From: CAYUET01 sp964443875
Lineage (GTDB): Bacteria; Auribacterota; JAFGBW01
NCBI GenBank assembly: GCA_964443875.1
Contig: CAYUET010000009.1
Coordinates: 1-64,000 of the forward strand
Direction: 5' to 3'
Length of the DNA: 64,000 nt
The notes beneath the pieces were generated by a model. It was given only the letters and a program-made list of their open reading frames with translations, was not told the DNA's origin and made no database searches. The position numbers and the translations under genes were made by a program. This document shows positions 1 through 9,167 of this stretch, in pieces. The number at the start of each line of letters is the position of its first letter. The stretch's first letter is position 1.

Positions 1-67
1 ATTGATTTATCAGGGTTCAGATGAATTTCTTCTGATTTTTCATGCAATATGCGGGCTAAGTAATAAT

Positions 68-105
68 AATCCTGTTCCCGCTTATTCTAAAGCAGAAACA
101 GGATT
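68..105 (-). terminator. Possible hairpin downstream of nfnB
   Basis: A 9-bp perfect inverted repeat (AATCCTGTT at 68-76, AACAGGATT at 97-105) with a 20-nt loop lies just past the nfnB stop. There is no clear T-run on the minus-strand side, so it may be only an RNA 3' stem. The rest of 1-186 shows no convincing gene. Confidence 0.25.
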
Positions 106-186
106 TCTAAAGAGCTTTAACTCTCATGAAAAATCAATGAATATGGAAAATATTTTCACAAATTTCCAATATCCAAAAAATCCTAT

Positions 187-1671
187 CTATTTAGATTCGA
201 GAAGTTTATTAATAGCAGCAGCGGCACGTCTGCCTTCGCCCATGGCCAAAATGACTGTTGCAGCGCCTAAAACAATATCTCCGCCGGCATAAACCCTATC
301 CATGGAGGTCTTCCCGTTTTCATCCACAATCAGATTTCCTCTTTTGTTGGTTTCCAGCTCTTTGGTAGTCTGCTTGATGAGGGGGTTGGAGTCATTTCCA
401 ATGGCAACAATAACCGTATCGACAGCCATCATGGCTTCACTGCCCTTAACAAGCACAGGGCTTCTGCGTCCTGATTCATCGGGCGCTCCCAATTCGAAGC
501 TCACACATTCCATACCGGTCACCCGGCCTTTTTCATCGCCCAGAATCCTGGAGGCATTTTTCAACAGATGAAATTGAACACCTTCCTCTTTGGCATGACA
601 AACCTCTTCCAGCCGGGCAGGCATTTCTTTTTCAGTTCTGCGATAAATAATATGGACCTCTTCCGCACCCAGACGAAGGGCCGTCCTTGCTGCATCCATG
701 GCGACATTTCCTCCGCCTAAAACCGCAACTTTATGGGAGGGATAAATAGGAGTGGCGGCTTTACCCTTTTCATATGCCTTCATCAGATTGGATCGGGTAA
801 GGTATTCGTTGGCTGAAAAAACTCCAACCAAATTTTCCCCTTCAATTCCCATGAAACGCGGAAGTCCGGCTCCGCTTCCGATAAAAACAGCATCAAATCC
901 GTCTTTTTCAAGGAGATCCTTCAATTTCCGGGTACGGCCGATCAAAAAATTTGTATTCAGTTCTACCCCCATATCCAAAAGGGTCTGAATCTCTTTCTGG
1001 ACAATTTTTTTGGGGAGACGGAATTCAGGAATGCCATAAACCATCACTCCTCCGGGCTTGTGAAAAGCCTCATAGATAACAACCCGGTGTCCTTCTTTAC
1101 GGATATCCGCTGCAGCGGCAATCCCCGCAGGACCTGACCCGATAATGGCCACCTTTTTTCCTGTAGACGTTTTTACTTCCGGAAGAACCTCTTTACCCGA
1201 AACTCTTTCCCAGTCTGCAACAAAACGCTCAAGTCTTCCGATGGAAACCGAAAACTCCTGGTTTTTTAATGATTTTCCCAAGGTGCAATTCTTCTGACAT
1301 TGCACTTCCTGGGGACAGACTCTGCCGCAGATTGAAGGGAGAAGACTGGATTCTTTTATGATCCTGACACTCTCCGCAAAATTTTCTTCCTCAATGGCCT
1401 TGATAAACGCCGGTATACGGATACCCACCGGGCAGCCGTCTACACAGGGTGAATTTTTACACTGCAGGCATCTTCTCGCTTCAATAAGGGCCTCCTCAGG
1501 GGTATACCCTAAGGCAACTTCCTCCATGTTCCTTACACGGACCTCAGGCTTCTGGGTTGGCATTTCCTGCTGGGGCAGTTGCATCCTCTCTTTAAGTTTA
1601 AGATCCCTGCCTTTGATTTCTGCAAGAATCGATTTGGCCTTTTCACTCAGTTCTTCAGGGGATAAATGCAT
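187..1671 (-). CDS. nfnB: NfnB / GltD-like FAD- and NAD(P)-binding oxidoreductase, large subunit
   Basis: Product of 494 aa, the usual length for the flavoprotein subunit of NADH-dependent reduced ferredoxin:NADP+ oxidoreductase (also called sulfide dehydrogenase SudA; related to glutamate synthase small subunit GltD). Two N-terminal cysteine groups, Cys68/71/76/80 and Cys115/119/125/129, would hold [4Fe-4S] clusters. A GSGPAG FAD-binding motif follows at 178-183, then a GGGNVAMDAAR NADPH-binding motif and a C-terminal AGGDIVLGAATV FAD motif. It lies 16 bp downstream of the small-subunit gene, as in the nfnAB operon of Thermotoga. Inferred role: electron bifurcation between NADH, ferredoxin and NADPH in the cytoplasm. 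GltD is less likely because no glutamate synthase large subunit is nearby and an NfnA partner is. Confidence 0.88.
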   Translation of the reverse strand: MHLSPEELSEKAKSILAEIKGRDLKLKERMQLPQQEMPTQKPEVRVRNMEEVALGYTPEEALIEARRCLQCKNSPCVDGCPVGIRIPAFIKAIEEENFAESVRIIKESSLLPSICGRVCPQEVQCQKNCTLGKSLKNQEFSVSIGRLERFVADWERVSGKEVLPEVKTSTGKKVAIIGSGPAGIAAAADIRKEGHRVVIYEAFHKPGGVMVYGIPEFRLPKKIVQKEIQTLLDMGVELNTNFLIGRTRKLKDLLEKDGFDAVFIGSGAGLPRFMGIEGENLVGVFSANEYLTRSNLMKAYEKGKAATPIYPSHKVAVLGGGNVAMDAARTALRLGAEEVHIIYRRTEKEMPARLEEVCHAKEEGVQFHLLKNASRILGDEKGRVTGMECVSFELGAPDESGRRSPVLVKGSEAMMAVDTVIVAIGNDSNPLIKQTTKELETNKRGNLIVDENGKTSMDRVYAGGDIVLGAATVILAMGEGRRAAAAINKLLESK

Positions 1672-1687
1672 AAAATTACTCCGTCTG

Positions 1688-2527
1688 CTATTTTTTTCCT
1701 AAATCCAGATGACATTGATGGTGGGCTTCTTCTTCATGTTTTTTGTAAGAGCCCAGCCGAAGCATCATATTATCAAAATCTACTTTATGTCCGTCAAATT
1801 CAGGACCGTCCACACAGACAAACTTTGTCTTGCCGCCCACTGTGACCCTGCACCCGCCGCACATTCCTGTTCCGTCTATCATGATGGTATTCAGGGAAAC
1901 AACCGTAGGAACCTGGTAAGGGCGGGTTGTTTCCGCACAGAACTTCATCATGATGGGCGGCCCTATGGCAACAACCAAATCCGGTTTTATCTCTTCGCAC
2001 TTTTTTTTCAAAGGCTGGGTAACAAGGGCTTTTTCTCCGCAGGAACCGTCATCCGTACAAATAATGAGTTCATCTGCGATCGCCTTCATTTCTTCTTCCA
2101 TGACCAGAAGCTCCTTGTTGCGGGCCCCCAGAATAACAATCAGCTTATTCCCGGCCTTTTTCATGGCCTGGGCAATGGGGAATAAAGGAGCAGAACCGAT
2201 ACCTCCGCCCACGCAGACCACAGTGCCGAATTTTTCAATGTGAGTCGGAGTACCCAAAGGCCCAAGCACATTTTCAATGAAATCCCCTTCCTCATATTCG
2301 GCCAGGCGATGGGTGGTATTTCCTACGGCCTGAAAAATAATGGTGATTGTTCCCTTTTCCGGATCCGCATCCGCAATGGTCAAAGGAATCCTCTCACCGA
2401 AATCCGTATCGAGCTGAAGAATCAGAAACTGACCGGCTTTACGTTCCGAAGCGATTTTCGGAGAATGAATATCCATCCGGTAAACTTCCGCAGAAAGCTG
2501 TTTTTTAAAAACTATTTTATTCATCAT
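1688..2527 (-). CDS. nfnA: NfnA / ferredoxin-NADP reductase-like small subunit
   Basis: Product of 279 aa with the ferredoxin-NADP reductase fold. An FAD domain comes first (GERIPLTIA around 44-52), then an NAD-binding GGGIGSAPLFP loop near 107-117. The C-terminal [2Fe-2S] site reads DGTGMCGGC with a later VCVDGPEFDG. This is the usual NfnA/SudB/HydG-like architecture. The two possible starts ATGATG follow an AGAGGGAA ribosome site; the second ATG has slightly better spacing. It is the first gene of the nfnAB operon on the minus strand. It is also similar to dihydroorotate dehydrogenase electron-transfer subunit PyrK, but the coupled nfnB gene decides the call. Confidence 0.87.
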   Translation of the reverse strand: MMNKIVFKKQLSAEVYRMDIHSPKIASERKAGQFLILQLDTDFGERIPLTIADADPEKGTITIIFQAVGNTTHRLAEYEEGDFIENVLGPLGTPTHIEKFGTVVCVGGGIGSAPLFPIAQAMKKAGNKLIVILGARNKELLVMEEEMKAIADELIICTDDGSCGEKALVTQPLKKKCEEIKPDLVVAIGPPIMMKFCAETTRPYQVPTVVSLNTIMIDGTGMCGGCRVTVGGKTKFVCVDGPEFDGHKVDFDNMMLRLGSYKKHEEEAHHQCHLDLGKK

Positions 2528-2848
2528 TTCCCTCTAATCTTTCCATTACATAAAAATAATATAAAAACTTTTCCCTTCCTTAAAATGTCCGGAGTCCGGC
2601 TCGTTTTGAATGTTTTTAATAAAAAAACATGATTCTAAATTTTTATCAGATCAGTGAAGACTTATTTTTACGAAAATCCGTCTGTATTACCAAGGCAGAC
2701 TTCCCCCTTATATTTCTCACAAAAAATTCGAACTAAAAAAAATGCCGAGGAAAGCCATTTCTTTGACAATCCTCGGCATCATTTTTCTCACAAATTACTG
2801 ACTTTTATCATTCTCTATAGAATATAGAGGTTTCAGTAAAGTCAAAAA
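2528..2848. other. Intergenic region between nfnA and gdhA
   Basis: A 321-bp AT-rich spacer. It must carry the nfnAB promoter (not identified with confidence) and holds the gdhA terminator listed separately. No ORF here is convincing. Confidence 0.6.
2735..2779 (-). terminator. Rho-independent terminator of gdhA
   Basis: A perfect 10-bp stem, ATGCCGAGGA (2742-2751) and TCCTCGGCAT (2770-2779), with an 18-nt loop. On the minus strand it is followed by TTTTTTTAGTT. It lies about 70 bp past the gdhA stop. The plus side also has ATTTTT, so it may work in both directions. Confidence 0.8.
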
Positions 2849-4180
2849 TTAGACAACACCCTGATCAATCATGGCGTCAGCTACTTTTACAAATCCGGCA
2901 ATGTTCGCTCCTTTAACATAGTTGACAAAGCCGTCTTTCTCTTTCCCGTATTTGGAGCAGGCTTCATGAATACTGCACATGATCCTGTGAAGACGAGCCT
3001 GAACTTCATCTCTTGTCCAGGATAATCTTTCGGAGTTCTGTGACATTTCCAGACCACTGGTTGCCACGCCTCCGGCATTCGCTGCCTTACCCGGGCCATA
3101 GAGCACTTTTGAATCCAGAAAAACCTTTACCGCTTCCGGCGTGGAAGGCATATTGGCGCCTTCACTGATGCAGATGCAGCCGTTTTTTACAAGTGTCTCC
3201 GCATCCTTTTTATCCAGTTCATTCTGGGTTGCTGAAGGGAAAGCCACGTCGCATTTGACATGCCATGGTTTTTTTCCTGCGAAATATTCGCATTGATATT
3301 TATCGGCATATTCCTTGATGCGGCCTCTTTTGACATTCTTCAGTTCAAATACAAACGCAAGCTTTTCAGGAGTGATCCCATTGGGATCATAAATGGTTCC
3401 ATCCGAATCGGACAGAGTGACGCATTTTCCCCCAAGTTCAGTCACCTTTTCAACGGTATACTGGGCGACATTTCCAGAACCGGAAACAACAACCGTTTTT
3501 CCTTTGAGACTTTCGCCTCGGGTTTTCAGCATTTCCTGAGCAAAAAAAGTGGAACCGTAACCTGTGGCTTCAGGACGGATGAGGCTTCCACCCCAATTCA
3601 GCCCTTTTCCTGTCAGAACTCCAGTGAACTCCTGTCTCAGTCTTTTATACTGACCAAACATAAAACCGATTTCACGTCCGCCCACCCCGATATCTCCGGC
3701 TGGAACATCAGTGTTTGCACCAATATAACGTGACAGTTCAGTCATAAAGCTCTGACAGAATCTCATCACTTCATTATCGGATTTGCCTTTGGGATTAAAA
3801 TCACTTCCGCCTTTTCCTCCACCCATGGGAAGAGTGGTCAAGGAATTTTTAAAAACCTGCTCAAACGCTAAAAACTTCAGGATACCAAGATTCACACTGG
3901 GATGAAATCTGAGCCCGCCCTTATAAGGGCCTATGGCGCTGTTCATCTGTATGCGGAAACCGCGGTTGATCTGAGTTTCACCCTTATCATCAATCCAGGG
4001 AACACGGAAGATGAGCACTCTTTCGGGTTCTACCATGCGTTCCAGTATCTTGTGGTTTTTATACTTAGGATTTTCTTCAATAAAACTTTCAAGGCTTTCG
4101 GCCACTTCCCTGACGGCCTGGTGAAACTCAGGCTCTCCCGGATTTTTAGCAATAACGTTCTGCATGAATTTTTCGATCAT
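2849..4180 (-). CDS. gdhA: NADP-type glutamate dehydrogenase
   Basis: Product of 443 aa, the length of the hexameric small-subunit GDH family. It catalyses reductive amination of 2-oxoglutarate with ammonia. The substrate-binding segment PMGGGKGGSDFNPKGKS carries the catalytic lysine near residue 123. PAGDIGVGGREIGFM and the nucleotide-binding GSGNVA are present, as is the C-terminal GPGKAANAGGVA typical of the bacterial NADP form. The start is supported by AGGAGAAG seven bases upstream. It is monocistronic: its own terminator is downstream and a promoter-like element upstream. Proximity to nfnAB fits an NADPH supply for ammonia assimilation (inference). Confidence 0.95.
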   Translation of the reverse strand: MIEKFMQNVIAKNPGEPEFHQAVREVAESLESFIEENPKYKNHKILERMVEPERVLIFRVPWIDDKGETQINRGFRIQMNSAIGPYKGGLRFHPSVNLGILKFLAFEQVFKNSLTTLPMGGGKGGSDFNPKGKSDNEVMRFCQSFMTELSRYIGANTDVPAGDIGVGGREIGFMFGQYKRLRQEFTGVLTGKGLNWGGSLIRPEATGYGSTFFAQEMLKTRGESLKGKTVVVSGSGNVAQYTVEKVTELGGKCVTLSDSDGTIYDPNGITPEKLAFVFELKNVKRGRIKEYADKYQCEYFAGKKPWHVKCDVAFPSATQNELDKKDAETLVKNGCICISEGANMPSTPEAVKVFLDSKVLYGPGKAANAGGVATSGLEMSQNSERLSWTRDEVQARLHRIMCSIHEACSKYGKEKDGFVNYVKGANIAGFVKVADAMIDQGVV

Positions 4181-4502
4181 TAGACTTCTCCTGTTATGAT
4201 TCTTTTACTATTAATAAAATTTCAATTCATCCAATTTCAAGGAAGAAGCAATATAAAAAGATCATCAAAAATGATAAAGAAGATTCACCTATAGATAGCA
4301 TATAAAATGTACATATATATATCATAAGTATGTTTAAAATATCCCTCTTGAAAAAGACTTGACCAAATACTTTTTCTCCAAACGAATTTATCCTTTGAAA
4401 AGGAAGGGGGCAGGACAATCAGAGGATATAATCTCTTTCTGCTACCCTAAAAATAAAAAAACAACCGCTACAGGAATTGATTAAAAAAGGGAGCAAACCC
4501 GA
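4181..4502. other. Intergenic region between gdhA and the LuxR-type regulator
   Basis: A 322-bp AT-rich stretch. It contains the gdhA promoter candidate. Immediately downstream of the regulator a weak GGGTTTGCTCCC followed by TTTTTT on the minus strand could be a poor terminator. I see no gene. Confidence 0.5.
4211..4240 (-). promoter_or_regulatory. Possible sigma70 promoter of gdhA
   Basis: On the minus strand TTGAAA (4240-4235), an 18-bp spacer and TATTAA (4216-4211) end about 30 bp before the gdhA start. It is found only by consensus match. Confidence 0.35.
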
Positions 4503-5426
4503 TTATACGGCATTGAGATAACTGAACAGGCTATTGGAAGAATTAGCTATTCCTAATTTCTGACGAATCTTATTCCTGTGAACCTCTACGGTTCCCGGAT
4601 TTAATTTTAAAAAATCAGCAATTTCCTTACTGGTCATGCCGCTGCGTACCAGATTTGTGATTTCTATTTCCCTTGGAGTCAGAGGAAGTTCAGGTCCTCC
4701 TATTTTTTCACTGTAGGAGGAAAGCATTTCCATGATATTTTTTTCCAAAACCTCCAGCTGCTTGGCATCCAGGCCGCCCTTCATCCGGCCTTTTTTTATG
4801 ATAGGCAGAAGAATCCTCTCGATATTAAGACTTACATTTTTCTTGATCTCATTTTTCTCAAAATGAATATGATCCACGAGTTCACTTAAGGCAATGGTCT
4901 TATGTTCTAAAAGTTCTTTCTGACTCTTCAGGAGCTGTGCGGATTCCTTCATATTTTGTTCAATTGTTTTTCGTTCCGCAATCGCCCCCAGATGCCGGGC
5001 TATGGATTCTATAAGCTTTCTCTCTTCTTTTAAAAAGGGACCTTCATCCAGCCTGGCTTTTTCCTTCAGATAAAAAATTCTGACCTCTCCGGCCGCCTTT
5101 CCGAATTCATAGATCACCGCAGACTGAGACCAGGCCGTGACCTGATCATTGCGGGTCCGGCATTCAAAATCCTTGTATCTTATAAGCGCACAACAGTCTT
5201 CAGGATACTGCCAGGCATTAGGCAGCTGCTCGACAAAAGTTTTAAAAAAATCCTCAAGACTCAGCTCATACTGGCTGTCAAGCCTGCTGAGCTCATAGAA
5301 ACATTCCAGTTCCTTTATCCGTTCACGCAGATCATGGACCTTCTGAGCCAAAAGATTCTTAAGGTCCCTGTTATCCCGGCTGCCATTTACTTTAATTTTA
5401 TTCATGTTTTTTTTCATGGCTCTCAT
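4503..5426 (-). CDS. GAF-like sensor / LuxR-type transcriptional regulator
   Basis: Product of 307 aa. The C-terminal 60 residues are a LuxR/GerE helix-turn-helix (LTPREIEITNLVRSGMTSKE, then VEVHRNKIRQKLGI). The middle (about 60-165) looks like the GAF-like module with AWQYPE and GPFLKEERKLIESIA that precedes LuxR or kinase domains in deltaproteobacterial proteins. A charged helical linker (KTIALSELVDHIHFEKNEIK) lies between. There is no receiver domain and no membrane segment, so it is probably a cytoplasmic sensor-regulator of unknown ligand. The start is uncertain: Met1, Met4 and Met8 are all possible and none has a good ribosome site. It is transcribed divergently from gltA, which makes citrate synthase a candidate target (inference). 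Confidence 0.75.
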   Translation of the reverse strand: MRAMKKNMNKIKVNGSRDNRDLKNLLAQKVHDLRERIKELECFYELSRLDSQYELSLEDFFKTFVEQLPNAWQYPEDCCALIRYKDFECRTRNDQVTAWSQSAVIYEFGKAAGEVRIFYLKEKARLDEGPFLKEERKLIESIARHLGAIAERKTIEQNMKESAQLLKSQKELLEHKTIALSELVDHIHFEKNEIKKNVSLNIERILLPIIKKGRMKGGLDAKQLEVLEKNIMEMLSSYSEKIGGPELPLTPREIEITNLVRSGMTSKEIADFLKLNPGTVEVHRNKIRQKLGIANSSNSLFSYLNAV

Positions 5427-5790
5427 TTCAGATAAATATTTAATATTTATTATCAGAGGTTTCCTGGATAATCAAAATAAATCTACGGAAGAATTTTTGT
5501 AAATCGGAAGCAGCCTTTCGTTCTGTTCAGAACAATATCGTCCTGATTTTCAATTTTTTCATCTCCGTCGCCTCACTCCGGCTCGCTTTTGCATCCCCCA
5601 TTCTGCAAGACCCCATCTCTTTTTAAAAATCCTCACCAATCACTGCCTTCCAGCATGCCTAATTTCATTGAATTTCGGATGTTCCGACAATTTTAAAAAA
5701 AAGGTAAAAATGCTTGCATATTATTCAGATATGGATAGATTGAGAGCGAATTAAACGGTAAGAAACAACCCCCCGCCTCAGGAGGATAAC
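5427..5790. other. Divergent intergenic region, LuxR regulator / gltA
   Basis: A 364-bp region without a gene. TTGCAT (5714-5719), 16 bp and TAGATT (5736-5741) form a weak sigma70-like promoter for gltA. AGGAGGATAAC before the ATG at 5791 is a strong ribosome site. No operator palindrome was recognised. Confidence 0.5.
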
Positions 5791-7080
5791 ATGACAGATA
5801 CAAATATGGTAAAAATTCAGATTGGACAACAAATCGTTGATTGCCCTGTTGTGCCCGGTACGGAATCAGAAATCGGATTTGATATTTCTTCAATCCTGAA
5901 AAAGACAGGGTACACCGCTTATGATGAAGGTTTTGCCAATACTTCTGTTTGTAAAAGCTCGATTGCCTTCATTGACGGTGAAAAAGGAATTTTGCGATAC
6001 AGGGGTTACCCCATAGAACAGCTGGCAGAACAGTCCCGGTTTATCGAGATCGCCTGGCTGATTATCTGGGGAGAACTTCCTTCAAAAAAACAAATCGATG
6101 AATTTTCAAACATGCTTACGGAACACTCCATTCTACACACTTCCATGGAACATCATTTTGCGGGTTTTCCTGAAAATTCTCATCCGATGGCGATCCTTTC
6201 CTCCATGATTACTGCACTGACCTGTTATTATCCTGAACTTATGGACATTACCGATGAACAGAAATTCACACTTGCGGCCGCAAAAATTATTTCAAAAGTA
6301 AGAACCATTGCCGCCTTTTCCTATCGAAAATCCAAGGGATTGCCCTATATTTATCCCAGCCCTAAACTTAAATATTGCGCCAATTTTCTGCACATGATGT
6401 TTTCTCTGCCCTATCAGGAATATGAAGCTCATCCGGTGATAGAAAAGGCCCTTAATCTCTTTTTAATTCTTCATGCAGAACACGGACTCAACTGCTCTGC
6501 TTCCACAGCCCGGATGGTGGGCAGCTCCAGATCAAACCTCTTCAGTGCTGTCTCAGCCGCTGTCTGCGCCCTATGGGGGAACCTTCATGGCGGGGCTAAC
6601 ATGGCGGTAATTAAAATGCTCGAAGAAATCCATAAAACAGGCAAACCCCCCCAGCATTTTATTGAATTGGCAAAATCCAGGGAAAATCCTTTTAAATTAA
6701 TGGGATTCGGCCACCGGATTTATAAAAATTATGACCCGAGAGCAAAAATACTCAAGGCTCATGTTGAAAAAGTACTGAATCTTCTGAAGGTAAATGATCC
6801 TTTACTGGATATTGCCAAAAAACTCGAAGAGCTGGCTTTGAATGATCCTTATTTTATAGAGAAAAAACTCTACCCTAATGTCGATTTTTACAGTGGAATT
6901 CTGTTAAAGGCGATTGGGATCCCCGTTGATATGTTTACGGTCATGTTTGCCATCGGCCGCGCTCCGGGCTGGATTGCTCATTGGAAAGAAGTCAGCGATA
7001 ATAAACAGAAAATCTATCGCCCGCAGCAGGTCTATTGCGGATCTAAAATAAGAGATTATGTCTCTATGAATAAACGCTAA
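5791..7080 (+). CDS. gltA: Citrate synthase
   Basis: Product of 429 aa. It condenses oxaloacetate and acetyl-CoA to citrate, the entry step of the TCA cycle. The catalytic set is complete: His231 in LHAEHGLN, His266 in LHGGAN, His308 in GFGHRIY and Asp365 in NVDFYSG. The length and the roughly 50-residue N-terminal extension match the type II (hexameric, Gram-negative) enzyme. The start is fixed by AGGAGG eight bases upstream. The gene stands alone, with aconitase 2.1 kb further on the opposite strand. It could in principle act as 2-methylcitrate synthase, but no prp genes are nearby. Confidence 0.95.
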   Translation: MTDTNMVKIQIGQQIVDCPVVPGTESEIGFDISSILKKTGYTAYDEGFANTSVCKSSIAFIDGEKGILRYRGYPIEQLAEQSRFIEIAWLIIWGELPSKKQIDEFSNMLTEHSILHTSMEHHFAGFPENSHPMAILSSMITALTCYYPELMDITDEQKFTLAAAKIISKVRTIAAFSYRKSKGLPYIYPSPKLKYCANFLHMMFSLPYQEYEAHPVIEKALNLFLILHAEHGLNCSASTARMVGSSRSNLFSAVSAAVCALWGNLHGGANMAVIKMLEEIHKTGKPPQHFIELAKSRENPFKLMGFGHRIYKNYDPRAKILKAHVEKVLNLLKVNDPLLDIAKKLEELALNDPYFIEKKLYPNVDFYSGILLKAIGIPVDMFTVMFAIGRAPGWIAHWKEVSDNKQKIYRPQQVYCGSKIRDYVSMNKR

Positions 7081-7170
7081 TCAGATTCTGCAAATAAAAA
7101 ATAATCCCGGAATGCAACAGCCGCCTGTTTATGGACAGCTTTTTTCAGATTTCCCCATGCAAAAGGCGAA

Positions 7171-9108
7171 TCAAGCCGAAACACTGCTTTCCAGAAAATC
7201 CAGCGCACTCAGGGCTTCCCGGCTCATGGGATTTAAAGACAGCTGAATCGTGATAACAGACAAAGCTTCCTGATACGCTTTTAGCCTGATCATTTCGTGA
7301 AGCATGAATTGAAAATCCGGATAAAAAACGATCTCCCTCAGATCCAATCCGAGACTCTGAAGACTGTTCAGGACTTCAAGGAAAAAATCTGTTTGTTCTG
7401 ACTCAATGAGAAATCGAAGGCTGATGAAGAGATCCTCTTTTAGGACGCCCAAGAAATCCGGTTTTCTCTGGCTGTTATTTAAAAACAAAGGAATTTCTCC
7501 CTCGGCCATTCCATTAAAACGGCCTTTACGGCTGCAGTCCTCACAGACTTCCATAATCCCCTGGGAATCAAAAACTTCCTTCCAGTTTTCTGAGGAAAAT
7601 CCCGCCGCAGGAGAAGAAACTTCTTCACAGAGACGAATTTCATTCTTCTCATTTAAAACCAGGGTATTCCGGCTCCATTGACATTTTTTTCCGCATCCCT
7701 CCTTGTCGGATAAATCCATATCCATATCCTTTTTTCTTAAGGGCGGAAGAAGAATAATTTCATCTAAAATAAAAAGATAACGGTCAAAAATATTTCTTAT
7801 ATCTTCCCGGGAATCGGCATCCCTGATTTCGAGATAAATTAAAAAATTCTGCCATTGACGGTTATTCTTTTTGTAGAGCAAAAGGCTCTCTACCTGCCGA
7901 TCCAGTGCTTCATTCCAATCAGAAAGAGGAAAACTCAGGATCAAACCGTTCAGCCCTTCCTGAATTTTCTTCGTAAGGATCTCAAAATCCGGAGGGACAT
8001 CCCGCAGGGATAGGATACGGCTTAGAATCCTTGTCTCTTTAGCCCATTTGAGGATCAAGGATAGATATTCTGAATTCAAATCTTCTGTTCGTATTTTTAA
8101 AGTCAGAAGCCGTGGAGGGGAACTAAAATGACGGAAGGCGTTCAAGTCTGTTTCCGGGGTCTTTTCACGAGATGAATCGAAAGCAGATAAATCCAGTATC
8201 AGATGAACAACATTTTTAAAGGGAGTTTTTTCCCTTTTAAGACTGTTTTCTTCCAAAGTAAAAATCTCTTCTGAAATTTTTTCCTTCCACTGAAGGGGAG
8301 AAATTAAGGCAATATTTTTCAAAATTTCCATAAGGTCGATCAGATGAGAAGCAATAGCATAATCCTGCTCAGTACAGATCAAAAAAAAAGGATTAAGGCC
8401 CTGTTTTAAGGGCAAAGGGACTGCCTTAACCTTTCGGGTGATATTCTCAAAATACAGAGGACGTTCCAACTCCTTCTGAAAACATTCAACCTTTAAAGGG
8501 GAGGGATTTTTCTTCAATAAAAGATTTCTTAAATAAATGAACTCCTGGGTCTTTTCAGATTTTTCTTCACAGATTTTATCCGCAACTTCATTATAGGGAG
8601 CAATAATAATCGGCTCAAGGCCCTGACATGAAAAACAGCTTAACTGCCCCTGGGATTCTCTGATCAGGGCATCTAAATACTCTCCGGACAAAAAGACGGA
8701 ACTTTCCGCCATAAGCAGAACAGCCTGGTCAAAATCATATACCTCTTTCAAATGCATGAAGTATCCAAGGTGATAGGCTCCACAAGCCATTTTGATCTTT
8801 TGAGGAGCGTCTTTATTTCTGCGGATATTATTCTTTTCAAAAGACCATTCTTTACCTTCCTCAACAACATGAAAGGAAAGAGAAAGAGGAAGTATCTTTT
8901 TAAGATTTTCTGCGCAAAGACGTACAGGCCCGTCACACGGCGCACTTGAAGTGAGCAGAATCATTTTATTGATTTCGCGTGATGCGGAAAGCTTTTGAAG
9001 CATGTATTTTAAAAGATTAAGTTCTCCATGGCTTCCTAAAAAATACTGATCCAGTCCGCGCTGATTCGGGACTGCGAGGCTTAAATGAATAAAAAGAAGC
9101 GTCTGCAT
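7171..9108 (-). CDS. Nucleotidyltransferase-like / SPASM-like fusion protein, function unknown
   Basis: Product of 645 aa, not assigned to a function. Residues 1-250 resemble a degenerate cytidylyltransferase/NTP-transferase fold (LLKYMLQKLSASREINKMIL; DQAVLLMAESSVFLSGEYLD). Residues 330-470 look like a beta/alpha barrel of the radical-SAM type, but the CxxxCxxC iron-sulfur triad is absent. Residues 472-525 are SPASM-like: Cys472 and Cys476 followed by Trp, then NEIRLC with Cys494, GFSSENWKEVF, and Cys522-x2-Cys525. The last 100 residues look like a TPR-type helical repeat (KAYQEALSVITIQLSLNP). I recall proteins with this order being called spiro-SPASM in spirochaetes, but could not check. 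AAAGGGGC precedes the ATG. It is convergent with gltA and lies just downstream of aconitase on the same strand. Confidence 0.6.
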   Translation of the reverse strand: MQTLLFIHLSLAVPNQRGLDQYFLGSHGELNLLKYMLQKLSASREINKMILLTSSAPCDGPVRLCAENLKKILPLSLSFHVVEEGKEWSFEKNNIRRNKDAPQKIKMACGAYHLGYFMHLKEVYDFDQAVLLMAESSVFLSGEYLDALIRESQGQLSCFSCQGLEPIIIAPYNEVADKICEEKSEKTQEFIYLRNLLLKKNPSPLKVECFQKELERPLYFENITRKVKAVPLPLKQGLNPFFLICTEQDYAIASHLIDLMEILKNIALISPLQWKEKISEEIFTLEENSLKREKTPFKNVVHLILDLSAFDSSREKTPETDLNAFRHFSSPPRLLTLKIRTEDLNSEYLSLILKWAKETRILSRILSLRDVPPDFEILTKKIQEGLNGLILSFPLSDWNEALDRQVESLLLYKKNNRQWQNFLIYLEIRDADSREDIRNIFDRYLFILDEIILLPPLRKKDMDMDLSDKEGCGKKCQWSRNTLVLNEKNEIRLCEEVSSPAAGFSSENWKEVFDSQGIMEVCEDCSRKGRFNGMAEGEIPLFLNNSQRKPDFLGVLKEDLFISLRFLIESEQTDFFLEVLNSLQSLGLDLREIVFYPDFQFMLHEMIRLKAYQEALSVITIQLSLNPMSREALSALDFLESSVSA

Positions 9109-9167
9109 GCCCCTTTATAGCAAACACAGACTACTCATTCAATGGATTATGAACCTGTAAAAATATT

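Noticed and set aside
1..292. A plus-strand ORF covering the first 290 bases
   Set aside because: Its second half is antisense to nfnB and the first half shows no protein pattern or ribosome site.
4227..4418. A 63-codon minus-strand ORF between gdhA and the LuxR gene
   Set aside because: AT-rich, hydrophobic by base composition, overlaps the gdhA promoter candidate, and has no ribosome site.
5690..5720. A sigma54-like GG...GC element before gltA (GG at 5703, TTGCA at 5714)
   Set aside because: Spacing between GG and GC is 11, not 10, and the -24 side lacks the usual TGGCAC.
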